A stretch of DNA of 28,495 nt from the NCBI GenBank assembly GCA_004352715.1, contig SCFE01000048.1, positions 2,132,818-2,161,312 on the forward strand, given 5' to 3'. Shown piece by piece: positions 1-10,233 of this stretch; positions within the stretch are counted from its first letter, which is position 1; the number at the start of each line of letters is the position of its first letter. The position numbers were made by a program, and so were the translations under genes. This DNA comes from Hofstenia miamia (Eukaryota; Xenacoelomorpha; Acoela). The notes under the pieces were generated by a model. It was not told where the DNA came from. It did not search any database and was given only the letters and a program-made list of their open reading frames with translations.

Positions 1-330
1 TATATATATATACAGTATGCTCGGTGGTATACCGAACCCGCGGTATTTTGACAATACAGAAAAATACCGATACCGCGGAATTTTGCCTCAGAGATAGAAG
101 CGGTACCCTCACTTGGCGACCATGACTGGTCCGGTTTCTGGTCACCCCTGACAGGTGACCAGTGTTGACTGGTCCGGTACCCACGTTACCCTCATGTGGG
201 TATCGGCTTTGACCACTTTACCTGGTTTCACCATATTTATAGGGTCACTTCTCTTTTTGACTGGCTGTGACTGACGTTCCTGCATCGGTCCGTTTTTTGC
301 ATTATATAATGCATTTGTACAGTTGAAAGA
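1..330. repeat. Hairpin-rich, relatively GC-rich repeat fragment at window edge
   Basis: This stretch is richer in GC than the AT-rich DNA after it and is full of inverted repeats. CCGCGGTATTTT (38-49) faces AAAATACCG (61-69) plus ACCGCGG (72-78). CTGGTCACC (138-146) pairs perfectly with GGTGACCAG (154-162). CGGTACCCAC (175-184) pairs 9 of 10 with GTGGGTATCG (196-205). TGCATTATATAATGCA (298-313) is a perfect 16-bp palindrome. No ORF is convincing. The pattern suggests part of a DNA transposon or MITE whose left side lies outside the window, but no TIR pair or target-site duplication (TSD) can be seen. Confidence 0.4.
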
Positions 331-1965
331 ACGTGTACTGAACGCATATGCGTTTATGTTATCGGATTAATCCCAAATATCGCATTATTCATTTAAAAAT
401 AAACACCAACAAATTAAGACAAGTCACCCAATGCTTTTAATGTTGCAAATTTTAATAAAGTGTTTTGTTTAAACATTGGTAATCCTATGTAAATAATTAT
501 TCCATGATAGAATTTAGTAAATAATGGCACGCTATGATTCCTTCCAAACGTCGATGATGATGATTTTGAATTTTAGTTTAAAGCCAAATTAATTAGCTGA
601 TCAAAACAATCCCACCAAGATAAAAATTCCGCCACCCGTTGTTAATTAAAATTGAAATTTACTTAGAAAATGTAATCCAATAATGAGTTATGGAATCTTT
701 TTATATATATCAAGACTGTTGGTAAGTGTTCGAGATTGCATTCAAACTTATTGAAGTTAGAATACAAATTAGGAATTTCTAAAAATGAATGATTGAAGCC
801 CTAGATATATTCACTCAAGGAAGAGTATATTACGTTTTCTCAACACCATTATCACTCACAATGTTAATGAAACCATTTGGCGATCAGTGATTACAATCTT
901 AACATCCTGCAATTTAACTTTTCATAGTGAAGTAATATCATTGTGTTTCAATTAGAAAAACTCCTCTTAACAGCATGTTCACACTAAGAGATCGACTCTA
1001 GAATGTTATGCCACTTTATCAGAAACAATCATTCTCTCAGACGAAGTTGTAATATTAATAAGTAAATCTTACTATTCTTTAATTCTTCTGAGTGGATCTG
1101 AATGCATTGACAAAGGCATATTGGTGAGTGAACTAAAAAAATTTATCTGATTTCAGAAGGGGTAACTTCTAATATTGACTTAACAATTCGACTTTATCCA
1201 GATAAACTCAATGTAGGATAGAATTATATTTCATTATTATCGTTTGGTTCAATCTTACTTGGAATTGTTAACATAGACTTCCGTTGTTCATTCTATTGTT
1301 CATTTTTCCATGTGTTTGATTTTTATAGTTGTTCTTAACGTCTGCCTTATTAACAGGAGTTAATCTACTCGACTACGCCAAACGTCTACGTTGTAATTAT
1401 CCAAATACATCATGCCAATTTTTTGAATTTATATATTGAAATATCCAACTCTAATTGTGTTTATGCTTATTAATTAGCATTTGAATTATGTATAGATTTG
1501 AATAGACAAGTTGAAGCATTTGAATTATTAAAATTTGTTTCTATATTATTACTTGTTGCCAACATAATTTTGAATCAATGCATAAACATTATGTTATTGA
1601 ATCAATATATAAACATTATGTTATATTATATGATTTATATGCCCTACGTGTTGACCAAAAAACGTTTTGAAATGACCAAGAAAGTTAAGTTTATGTACAA
1701 GAACCACTACAAATAAGACATCACAAGATAATTATAACATATGTGAAACGGAATTTACAGATTTTTAACTTATCAGCCAACTACGGTTCAATTCCGGTGA
1801 GTTGTCGAGAATAAAAATAGAATTTTTTAATCTACACATTAATCTTAAGCTGCCCACGGATTTTAGTAAATTTTTCCTATAAACTTTATGTGACATTGTA
1901 AAATTCTTATAGCTCAAAAATATTAATACTTATCAATCTAAGAGCACCCCATGATAGGAGTCTCC
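331..1965. other. AT-rich sequence with no recognised gene
   Basis: Both strands were read. Only short ORFs (72 aa or less) of low-complexity AT-rich composition occur. No domain, RNA gene or transposon end was recognised apart from the small tandem duplication at 1570-1623. Confidence 0.6.
1570..1623. repeat. 27-bp tandem duplication, two copies
   Basis: A 27-base unit (1570-1596) is followed directly by a second copy (1597-1623) that differs only where GCATAAAC reads ATATAAAC. It probably arose by replication slippage in AT-rich DNA. The 72-aa ORF that spans it is not considered a gene. Confidence 0.85.
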
Positions 1966-3219
1966 GTTTTGATTTTCACCCTGAATCCGCGACCCTGCTG
2001 CATCCAACTTTGTACACAGCACGCCTCAATGAGGTTGGGATATCCTTGGACATATCAAGAAGCAGTCAATGTTCTATGTTGTTCTATGACCTCAAAAGGT
2101 AATAAATGCATATACCTTAGGTATGGAGAAAATTTATGTCTTTTCCAAGAAAAAATTTTAATCTTTTCAAGAAGTTCAACCACAGTAATACGCCTTAATA
2201 GAAATTTTGCAACTTTGAATTAACCCCAAACGGGTCCACAATTTTCCCAAAAACCTATTTGTGAACAAGATAAAGCTAAAGTGAAATACTTATTTTTGAT
2301 AAGGGTTTGTGTCAAAGGCGGTCTGAAAAATTCATTTTAGCAAAAAATGCAAGTTTTTGGTACACATGCTTTTAAAATAGTCAATATTTTGGTAGATATC
2401 GATATATTTATACAATTAATTTGATTGAGTGGTCATTTTTAAGGGCCAAGGTTGTCAAAAAAAGTTAGGGTGAAAATTTTTTTGCCCCTGTGCGGCTCCT
2501 ATGTTCTTTAGTAGTACGATCAGTTTTTGTTGAATTTTCGTCACTGGGCTCACCGTAGCAGTAAAATATTGGCAGCAAAATAGCTTATCATATAAAACAA
2601 GGGTATTAGGGTAGTAGGTCTGTGGTAAAAATAAGTGTCATACCTTTATAACGTCGTATGCCAGGGGTGTAAACTTAAAAAAAGAAAAATATGCAATTTT
2701 TATTTCGTGCTATATTTTGAATACAGTATAACAATAATGACTAAATTTGATTACATACCATATAAAAAGTCGGGTGGCGCCAGGGGGTTGTCTGCTGAGA
2801 AATTTTTTCGTATTTTTTAAACTTTTTGAACTTTGACCTTGAAAGTGACATTAATATATTTTATTGTTACATTTTCAGTTTTGAAACAAAAACATTCTTT
2901 GACTATCTCTAATATATTCATTCGTTTTTAAAAATGTCAGTTTATTCAAAATGATGAAAATTGCTACAGTGTATACGTAATCCTTCAGCGTATTTTTTTG
3001 TTTTCCTGTTAGCGTAAGTCTTTGACAATAACTAAAAGAAATGAGCCAAATAAACTGCTTCCTTCTATTTTTAATGCTCATAAGTTTTTTTTCACAATTA
3101 TTTTTCCAAACAATGGTGACGTTTGTAAATGAATTTGCATATAAAATCGAAACCAATGAGTATATTTTTTGAAAATTGGAAAAGATGCACATTAAAAGGT
3201 GTATCTTTCACAGTCCCAA

Positions 3220-4246
3220 CCCTAGTAAATAAATTTGGCAAAAAATTGCCAAATATTTGGAAAGGATTTGCAAATCGATTCCAAATATTTGCCAAACATT
3301 TGGCAAATTTTCCAAATTTTAAGCAAACTTTCCAAATATTTGGCAAATTTTCAACATAATTTGCAAATTTTCCAAGAATTTGCCAAATATTTGGCAAACT
3401 TTCCAAAATTTGGGGTAAGTGAATTTTTAGAGTACAGTTAGTTATTTATAACAGCAGTTGAATAAACTGCCTATAAAGTATATATTTGTGTGTATACAGA
3501 GATGTAGAGACCCAAGACCAACAAGTCATGGTCTACAGTAAACTACAGCAATCAACTGCCAACCAATTGCTTTTTTGCAACATTGATTATATACCAAATA
3601 AACTTGTTTATATTTCATAACAATTCGCTCAAAATTATGGCAATTATGAATTATAATTTAAACATCTATAAGTATGGTAGATTTAAAAATTATTTCTGCT
3701 ATGAACATTAAAAAGTAAATGAACACAGGTGATAACGCTAGTCCATAACTAGTACTAATTGCGTAGTTAAATGTTGCATAAATTATTCTTAGATATATAA
3801 ATATTTTAATTGTTTATAATAGTAGTCAATTAAAAGTTGAAATTTTCGTTATATTGGTTACAAAACTGCTTGAAGTAGTTTATTATATATTACGCACACT
3901 NCAATGCACCACACCCGCAATCCCGCGGGTAAACCCGCATCTTTGGCCAAACGCTATTCAGTAGCAAACGTTTCCCCGCTTATATTTCAAATCGAATTCT
4001 GTTGCTTAAATATTCATTAAAATTGTAATAAATCTCTTTTAACACTGACAAGCATTGAGTTGGAAGTGTGCAGTGTATTGCAAACTACAGTATGAATTTA
4101 AGTGAGAAATTCTTTTGTAAGTATAATCATCCTTCAATCTTGAATTATTGAGGAGCTATCTAAATATTAATATAAGAAGAAATTATGCATTTTTATTCAA
4201 ATATTTGGCAAATATTTGCCAAATTTTCAAAACGTATTTACTAGGG
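3220..4246. mobile_element. Unclassified TIR transposon or large MITE (1027 bp)
   Basis: The element begins CCCTAGTAAATA (3220-3231) and ends TATTTACTAGGG (4235-4246), a perfect 12-bp TIR. Copy B has the uninterrupted site (GTGCCAAGGCTC near 20645-20656), which proves insertion in copy A. The flanks give a 2-bp duplication, AA (3218-3219 and 4247-4248). Subterminal DNA is packed with the palindrome CCAAATATTTGG (3249-3260, 3332-3343, 3383-3394) and related TTTGGCAAA/TTTGCCAAA units. The right end repeats the theme near 4198-4225. No transposase ORF is visible, so it is non-autonomous. The CCCTAG start recalls piggyBac ends, but the TTAA target is absent, so the superfamily is left open. One ambiguous base lies at 3901. 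Confidence 0.85.
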
Positions 4247-4646
4247 AAGGCTCATTACTTTATCCTTAATGTTTTTGAAATAAAAGAGGGGTGTCCAATC
4301 TCCGCTTCAGTGCCTTATTGATATTTTATCCTCAGTGTATTTAGGGCTAAGGCATGTCCCCCAATAGACCTGCCCATGCCTCACGATTTTCAAATTTGCT
4401 AATAGGCTTGCAGCAAATTCTTTGCAAATGGACGCCAGGCGGTTTAAGGTAAATACGATTTTGCACAATACCAAATCTTAACACCTAAATTTAAAAATGG
4501 GTAGTGTTTAAATTAAGTATATATGCATAAAGAAAATTCAAAAACATGTTTAATAAAAAATCATACAAAATTTAAATTCACAAGATGTAAACAGGACTGT
4601 AAAAGCTGGTTAAAATGTTCTAAAAATAGCGTTTATAAAACTTGAG

Positions 4647-5141
4647 TTATACCGAATGCATAGATATGTTGTCGGGAGCTGTTCCGTTAGTTGGTTGTAC
4701 AGATTCACGTACTTCATGGAATTCTTGCCCGATAGCACATGGCAAGCAGGCAATAATGCAAGCGATATCCTTCACGAATCGCCCTGGTATATTTTTACGG
4801 TTGCGCAAATGTTGTCTCAGTTTAGCAGATGTATAGCAGTGAAGAACGGTACATATGACAGAAATTGCTAGCATTACGAGAACTACCTTGAATGAAAGGG
4901 GATCCGAATTGCTACTGATCACAAAAACTACATGAATCACATACATCATAAAAGTTAAAAGGAGGCACGCGCGTGATACTGTGAAAAGAACAATGTTGTA
5001 TCCCCGAAGCGGCACTTGGTCAATTTTACTCTCCACAAAATGTTCAACACATCCAGTAAGGCAGCAGTAGCCGAAAAAAAATGTATCGAATTCGTTAAAA
5101 CAATAGCATATGTTTTTGTCCCAATCATTTGTTGACGCCAT
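4647..5141 (-). CDS. PLAC8-domain cysteine-rich membrane protein, copy A (164 aa)
   Basis: The family assignment rests on pattern. An N-terminal W7, then C12, C14, C26, C27 and C31, resembles the first PLAC8 cysteine cluster. The C-terminal block LRxxxNIPG (112-120), DIAC (125-128) and ACLPCAIGQE (131-140) resembles the canonical LR..yniPG....C...C.pC...Q core. Hydrophobic segments at about 50-76 and 84-103 are probable membrane spans, and the cysteine block is also hydrophobic. PLAC8 proteins include animal cornifelin/PLAC8 and ion- or size-related membrane proteins; the exact role here is unknown. The ATG has a good context (AAT ATG G). An ATTAAA poly(A)-type signal lies at 4549-4554 on the minus strand, about 95 bases past the stop. 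There is no intron. Copy B at 21043-21540 is the paralogue. Confidence 0.8.
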   Translation of the reverse strand: MASTNDWDKNICYCFNEFDTFFFGYCCLTGCVEHFVESKIDQVPLRGYNIVLFTVSRACLLLTFMMYVIHVVFVISSNSDPLSFKVVLVMLAISVICTVLHCYTSAKLRQHLRNRKNIPGRFVKDIACIIACLPCAIGQEFHEVRESVQPTNGTAPDNISMHSV

Positions 5142-5630
5142 ATTTCAAGCTACATAATTTCTGAAAATTTTGATTCTATCAAAAATATTTGTTTAAAATT
5201 GTTGTTCAATATTAACGTTGTTTACTCGGCTGACACAATTTGTCATCAATAATGCTACTTGTTTATTAAGCATTCTTCTTCAAAGAAAGACTTTCAAAAA
5301 TATCTTCATTTCAGATATGAAAAAATGCATTCATTCAAGTTTTTTATTTAGTTGTTCTTTAAAATTTGAGAATCTTATAATATAATTGTGTATTTTTAAA
5401 TATAATATTATTATGAATAAAGCTATAGAAGCTATCAAGAGTCTTAACTTTCATCATATATATCTGAAAATGTAACGTGGTGTATAAAAAACTTGCTTTT
5501 GATAGTTTCAAACAGATTTTGAAAAATCATGTAAATAAGTAAGAAAAATTCAGACACACAATCTTTAGAGGACATGACTCTGCGTGGGAAGTTTGTCATT
5601 GTTTTTGGTTTGTAAGTGTCGGCTGCTTTT

Positions 5631-5663
5631 AATAATAATAATAAAAATAATAATAATAATAAT
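5631..5663. repeat. (AAT)n microsatellite, 3' tail of LINE-A
   Basis: An interrupted AAT run starts exactly where similarity to copy B of the segmental duplication ends. It sits at the 3' end of a minus-strand LINE, with an AATAAA-type motif just inside, so it is read as the element's simple-repeat tail. Confidence 0.8.
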
Positions 5664-6299
5664 ACTTTATTTTCAAACCTTTTGTATAATACAAAAAGTA
5701 TAAAAATACTTATTAAGGTTTAAAGTAAACCATTTTCTATAATTCCACTTGGTTGCAAATTGATATTACTTAGCTAAACACTTTATTCTTTGAATATCCA
5801 AATATGTTCTTTTCTTCGGTGATAATTCTAATTTAATTTTTTCTTAAATTCTTTAAAATTAGATTCTTCTTTAATTTCAGGTGGCAATTTGTTCCATTGA
5901 TCTATACAGTAATTGATAAAACAGTTCTTCATGATTCTTTTTCTAAATTTCAAGATTCTATAGCACTTAGTTGTAGCATGGAGTTTTGATGACAATTCTT
6001 TGCTTGATCTAATTTTGAAAAATACTTGTAGTGATTTTAGTTTTTTAGATAGTCTAATGAAACAAGATTTTAAGTTCCTCTGATATTTTTTGATTGCTTT
6101 TCACATATGATAGCTAAACTCCAATTCAACATTCACTCCAATATATTTTTTGATTGTTTAGGTAAGTGTGTCACCACACATGATGAATATAAATACTGAG
6201 GCAAATATACGATTTCAATATCATTATTTTCCATTTTATTGGTATAAGGCTTCGTAACTTACAGAGTGCTTTGATCCCTTGAGCCATTTTTTATTATTT

Positions 6300-7200
6300 T
6301 ATTAATATGTTCTTTAAATATTTTTCAATTATCAAAAATAATACCTAGGTATACACTTTCATTTTCTTCTTCAATGGTTTTATTGTTTACTTGTAAGCAT
6401 AGTTTCTCATCATTAAATTTGTTTAGGACCAGGAACTTTGTTTTTCAATATTAAGCTTCAATTTATTCTTATCAAAGTGTAAGATAGCTTTATGTAATGT
6501 TTTGTGTAAATTTTCAAATTTGTTTGTATATAAAAAAGTATCATCAGCATACTGTATTCACTTAATTATGATCAAATTTGATGTCATTTACATATATGTT
6601 AAAACTTAGGGATCCTAGTACTGAACCTTATGAGATTCCATGGTTAATTATCATTGAATGAGATATTATGTTTTAAATTTTTACGTATTTTTGTCTGCTA
6701 TTTAAAAAAGATCTAATTAAATTCATTGCTAATGCTTTAAATTTGTATATTTGTTTTAGTTTATTTATTAGGATATTATGATCAATTGAATTGAATGCCT
6801 TTGATAAATCTAGCGATTAAATTAAAACACTTTGGTCTTTGTATATTTTCTCCAATCAGAATTAAGGCATTATTTGTTGATAAATTATTTCTAAATCCAA
6901 ATTGTAAGGATCGAAATATATTATTTTTCTCAATATAATTAGTTGTTTGGTTATATATTATTTATTCAAATATCTTACTTAGAATTGTGAGTACTGAAAT
7001 TGGTCTATAATTAATTTCATCTTTAGTATCACCTCTTTATTTATAGGTATGATTTGTGCTATTTTCAAATCATCCAAAAAGACACCCTCTGAAATATTGG
7101 TTTGAATTATCACATAATGACCTACATAGTATTGGCATTGCTTGCTTTAAAATTCATGATGGTATTTTAGACGGTCCTTGTGATTTTTTAACGTTTAAGT
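6300..7200 (-). pseudogene. LINE-A reverse transcriptase remnant
   Basis: Catalytic motifs survive in broken frames on the minus strand. DLSKAFNSIDH (motif A) lies at about 6781-6825. A GISxGSVLGSLSFNIYVNDI block (motif B region, x is a stop) lies at about 6575-6640. QYADDT, the catalytic YADD, is at 6554-6537. The motif order and spacing are those of LINE reverse transcriptases. Stops between motifs rule out activity. LINE-B carries the same motifs but in clearly diverged sequence. Confidence 0.85.
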
Positions 7201-7699
7201 TTTTTGATATTTCATTAAACTGATGTAAAATTGTAAAGCAAAATTTGAATTGTTCTTTATACAGTAAATTATTGTGGATTTGCATTTCATTTATAGAGAT
7301 AATATTGTGCTTTGTTTTAGTATAATATCCTAGATTTATAAATGTTTCATTAAGTACATTAGCTATCTTTTGTTGATCATATATGATTTCATTTTTATTC
7401 TATAATGATGTGATCTCTTAAGAATTATTATTGTTGAAAAATTTCGATATAAATCTCCATTTTTTTGCTATGCTTCTATTTTCATATGGTAATTTCAAGA
7501 AATTGTGTAAATCTCTTTTGCATTTGTTAGATACTTTGTTTCTAATGTATTTATACTTGTTAAATTTTTGTCATTTTTATATTTACAGTAGTTTATGTAC
7601 GCTTTGTGCTTGAATTAAAATTATTCCTTATTTTCATTTGATAACCATTGCTTCCATTTAAGTAATTCATTTTGATTTGTATTCTGCTTAACTTTTTTA

Positions 7700-8460
7700 A
7701 TGGACACTACTCATTTAAAAGATGTTTTAATTTTTTAGTAATGAATCGCAATTTTTCATCAACAGTTGTCAAATTATAAAATAATTTCCAATCTAAACGT
7801 AATAAATGATTTAACAAAGTATTTTGTTCGTAATTACTTCTGGAAAGAACGTAGGGATATTATATTTCTACATGTATTTTCTTTGGCTTAATCTCTTCCT
7901 TTTTGATTGCCCATGTTAATAGATGATCTGAAATGAAACAATCTGCTACAAAGTATTCAAAGTTATTTGTTTCTTTTGTATTGCAAATAATGTAATCTAT
8001 TAATGAAAACTTTTTTTGTATGAATATGTGTTGGAGTACTGGTATTAATTGGTTTCATATTATGGATATCTATCATATCATGAATATTTTTACATTCTGT
8101 TGTATTTAGATAATTTTGATTATAATCACACATTAGTATAACTGAACTATTTTTGAGGCTTTGTTAAATTCTTTAATCATGTTTTTTATAAATTCCTTAT
8201 ATGGTTGTCTATTAGTATAATAACTAATATTTATTAGCTTGGTATATCCATTTATCCTTATTCTTACAATAATTATCTGTTTTTTGGTTTTAAGTGTTTA
8301 AGAACGGATAGTAGAACACCTCCGTCTCTTATTTTTTGTTAATGCATTGTTTCTATTAGTGAAAAATAATAGATTTTTATTTCTACTTCGTAGTTTATTC
8401 CAACAATAGAGTTTAAATCAAAATTGTTTAATAATCATAAAATTTATCATATTTATTTGT
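7700..8460 (-). pseudogene. LINE-A apurinic-like endonuclease (EEP) remnant
   Basis: On the minus strand, VILMCDYNQNYL (about 8105-8140) corresponds to the EEP GDFN motif, with G replaced by C. ISDHL (7934-7921) corresponds to the C-terminal SDH motif. The spacing of about 60 residues between them is plausible for a LINE endonuclease. No continuous ORF remains. Confidence 0.7.
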
Positions 8461-8639
8461 AATACTTTGAAATTTAATATTTATTTAATTTTCTCTTATT
8501 AAGATCTATTTTCTCTTTTAATTGACTAAATGAAATAATATATTTTGTTATTAGGGGTGGAGTTATTAATACTTAGTCTTTAATCTTGTAATTTTTTGTT
8601 ATTTTTGTTTGGACATGATATGTAATTATGATTTTTCAT

Positions 8640-9396
8640 GCACCACATACAATTGTTAATATCATTTACACATGAATTTTTGTGTGACCAAATTTACCAC
8701 ATTTCGAACACATTTTGACGTACAAATGATTACTGATACGCAACTTTGTAAAATCAAATCATATTTTATTACTTAGAAGTATTGATCTTGCTTTTGGAGA
8801 AACCTTGAAAATCGCTTCTTTAGAATTGTAATATTTGTTGGTGTATGAAAATATTAATGAAAATTCTTCCTCTTTAATTTCATTGAATAATTTATCATTT
8901 CCTTCAAATTATTTGTTTTCGAAATAATCAAAGTCTTCTACATCTTCATACAATGGAATACTTGATAGTTCTATTTTAGGCATGAATTTAGTTGAGGATT
9001 TTAATGTAATATTTTTAATTTTCGATAGTTCCTTCTCAATAATTTTGGTTTCATAATCATTGGTGGGACATTGCAGAATAATGTGATTTTTATTTGAAAT
9101 TGAGAAGTTATAAATGATTTTAGATATTTTTGATAATTTTGCGACGTTGCCTACAAATTTTTTGCATTCTTTTGCATTTAGTTTGCGTCTTTCTGTTATG
9201 GTCATTTGCTTGACACTATGATTTTTGATTTGTGTACTTTTGCGGTAGGTGAAAATTTTGGGGTATATTTATCAGGGGAGACTGCTGTGTTTTTACATTT
9301 GACGTAGACAATCCCAAAAAATTCCTTCTTAATTTTAGAAAATAAATTAGAGCATTCAATCTTGGATTGATTTGATATTTCGAATTCATTAATCAC
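8640..9396 (-). pseudogene. LINE-A ORF1 gag-like protein with CCHC zinc knuckle (frameshifted)
   Basis: Two minus-strand ORFs, 9396-9202 and 9205-8909, overlap by four bases and appear to be one protein split by a frameshift. The second is lysine-rich with the pattern seen in LINE gag proteins. Further on, at about 8720-8690, the minus strand reads MCSKCGKFGHT, a C-x2-C-x4-H zinc knuckle whose final cysteine is displaced by a one-base frameshift. It is followed by a C-x2-C-x3-H stretch (CMWCMKNH). In the family, such knuckles bind the element RNA. The position upstream of the EEP and RT remnants supports ORF1. Confidence 0.7.
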
Positions 9397-9722
9397 AAAT
9401 CTAAATTTGTAAATGAATATAATAAATTGGTAAGTTTTTCTTTTGCAGGATCATTAATAGCATTGAAATAAAACATTATACAAAATATAATATGTATTAA
9501 ATGCTAAATATGAGAATTGCAATTTACGTAAACTTTCCCACAAATTATGGCTTGGGACGTGCCTGGACCGTTTAATTTGGGTTTCGACTTGAAATTTCGC
9601 GCTAATGTCTAACTCTAGAATGGAAGTCACTGAATTATTCATAATGACGTATAAAATACAACAGGTTTCTCTGTGTAGCTGTAAATCGTGTTACCTTTAC
9701 AAGAAAGAAAGATTTAACAAAA

Positions 9723-9806
9723 ATGAATGTCTTGCTTAAAGAACAAGATATTTGGAGACGATTTAGAACATTACAGAATGAAATGAAAAGACTCAGAAAT
9801 TCGAAG
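9723..9806 (+). other. Exon-like ORF fragment of unknown gene (weak T-box-like start)
   Basis: ATG at 9723 opens 28 codons ending directly before GTAATA, a plausible splice donor (GT at 9807). The peptide contains VLLKEQDIWRRFRTLQNEM. Its spacing of V, L, W, F and NEM resembles the start of a T-box domain, but the following residues do not continue the match and no T-box continuation was found downstream. It may be a decayed exon or chance. Confidence 0.2.
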
Positions 9807-9850
9807 GTAATACGAAAAGTAACTTAAATAATTGCTGGACAGATCAGAAT

Positions 9851-9972
9851 ATGTCAACTTCTACAACTGAGGTAATTTATAATAAATGGGCAAGAGAAAT
9901 TGATAGAATGAACTACAGGAAAGAAAACCAAATTAGAACTGGAAAAGCTAATGGAGTCAGAGACACAATTTA
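9851..9972 (+). other. Open reading frame running into assembly gap, unknown
   Basis: Forty codons from ATG 9851 remain open up to the gap. The composition is protein-like and charged, including IYNKWAREIDRMNYRKEN. It is not recognised. It may belong with the ORF fragments beyond the gap. Confidence 0.25.
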
Positions 9973-10233
9973 NNNNNNNNNNNNNNNNNNNNNNNNNNNN
10001 NNNNNNNNNNNNNNNNNNNNNNNNNNNNNNNNNNNNNNNNNNNNNNNNNNNNNNNNNNNNNNNNNNNNNNNNNNNNNNNNNNNNNNNNNNNNNNNNNNNN
10101 NNNNNNNNNNNNNNNNNNNNNNNNNNNNNNNNNNNNNNNNNNNNNNNNNNNNNNNNNNNNNNNNNNNNNNNNNNNNNNNNNNNNNNNNNNNNNNNNNNNN
10201 NNNNNNNNNNNNNNNNNNNNNNNNNNNNNNNNN
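9973..10233. other. Assembly gap (261 N)
   Basis: All bases are N. The bases right after it are a TA repeat (ATATATATATA), so the gap may reflect a collapsed microsatellite. Confidence 0.99.

Larger units (their letters stand above)
1966..5630. repeat. Segmental duplication, copy A
   Basis: This stretch aligns in the same orientation with 19361-24030. Similarity is clear from the TTGATTTTCAC / CTGATTTTCAC region onward, through shared blocks such as AAGAAGCAGTCAATGTTCTA, to the final GGCTGCTTTTA. Divergence is roughly 10% by eye, with small indels (one of roughly 80 bp near 2230). Copy A alone contains the TIR element at 3220-4246; without it copy A is about 2.64 kb, matching copy B without its hAT insertion (about 2.62 kb). 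Each copy holds one PLAC8-like gene on the minus strand. Confidence 0.93.
5631..9440 (-). mobile_element. LINE-A: degenerate gag/EEP/RT non-LTR retrotransposon
   Basis: Read on the minus strand, the order is gag-like ORF1 with CCHC knuckles (about 9396-8640), endonuclease (about 8460-7700), reverse transcriptase (about 7200-6300), a long degenerate 3' region and an (AAT)n-type tail at 5631. This layout fits the Jockey/I group of LINEs. Many stops and frameshifts show it is dead. The 5' boundary is uncertain; coding similarity fades near 9400-9440. The 3' end is fixed precisely by comparison with copy B of the segmental duplication. Confidence 0.85.

Noticed and set aside
1951-2223. 90-codon ORF whose counterpart is also open in copy B (19342-19575)
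   Set aside because: Most differences between the copies change the residue and the starts do not correspond; at about 10% divergence a short frame can stay open by chance. No family recognised.
3098-3441. Overlapping ORFs on both strands with repeated phrases such as FQIFGKF and LPNIWQI
   Set aside because: They translate the subterminal CCAAATATTTGG repeat array of the TIR element, partly across its boundary; they are not genes.
3220-4246. piggyBac assignment for the TIR element
   Set aside because: The CCCTAG start is similar, but the empty site and flanks show AA and not the TTAA target required by piggyBac.
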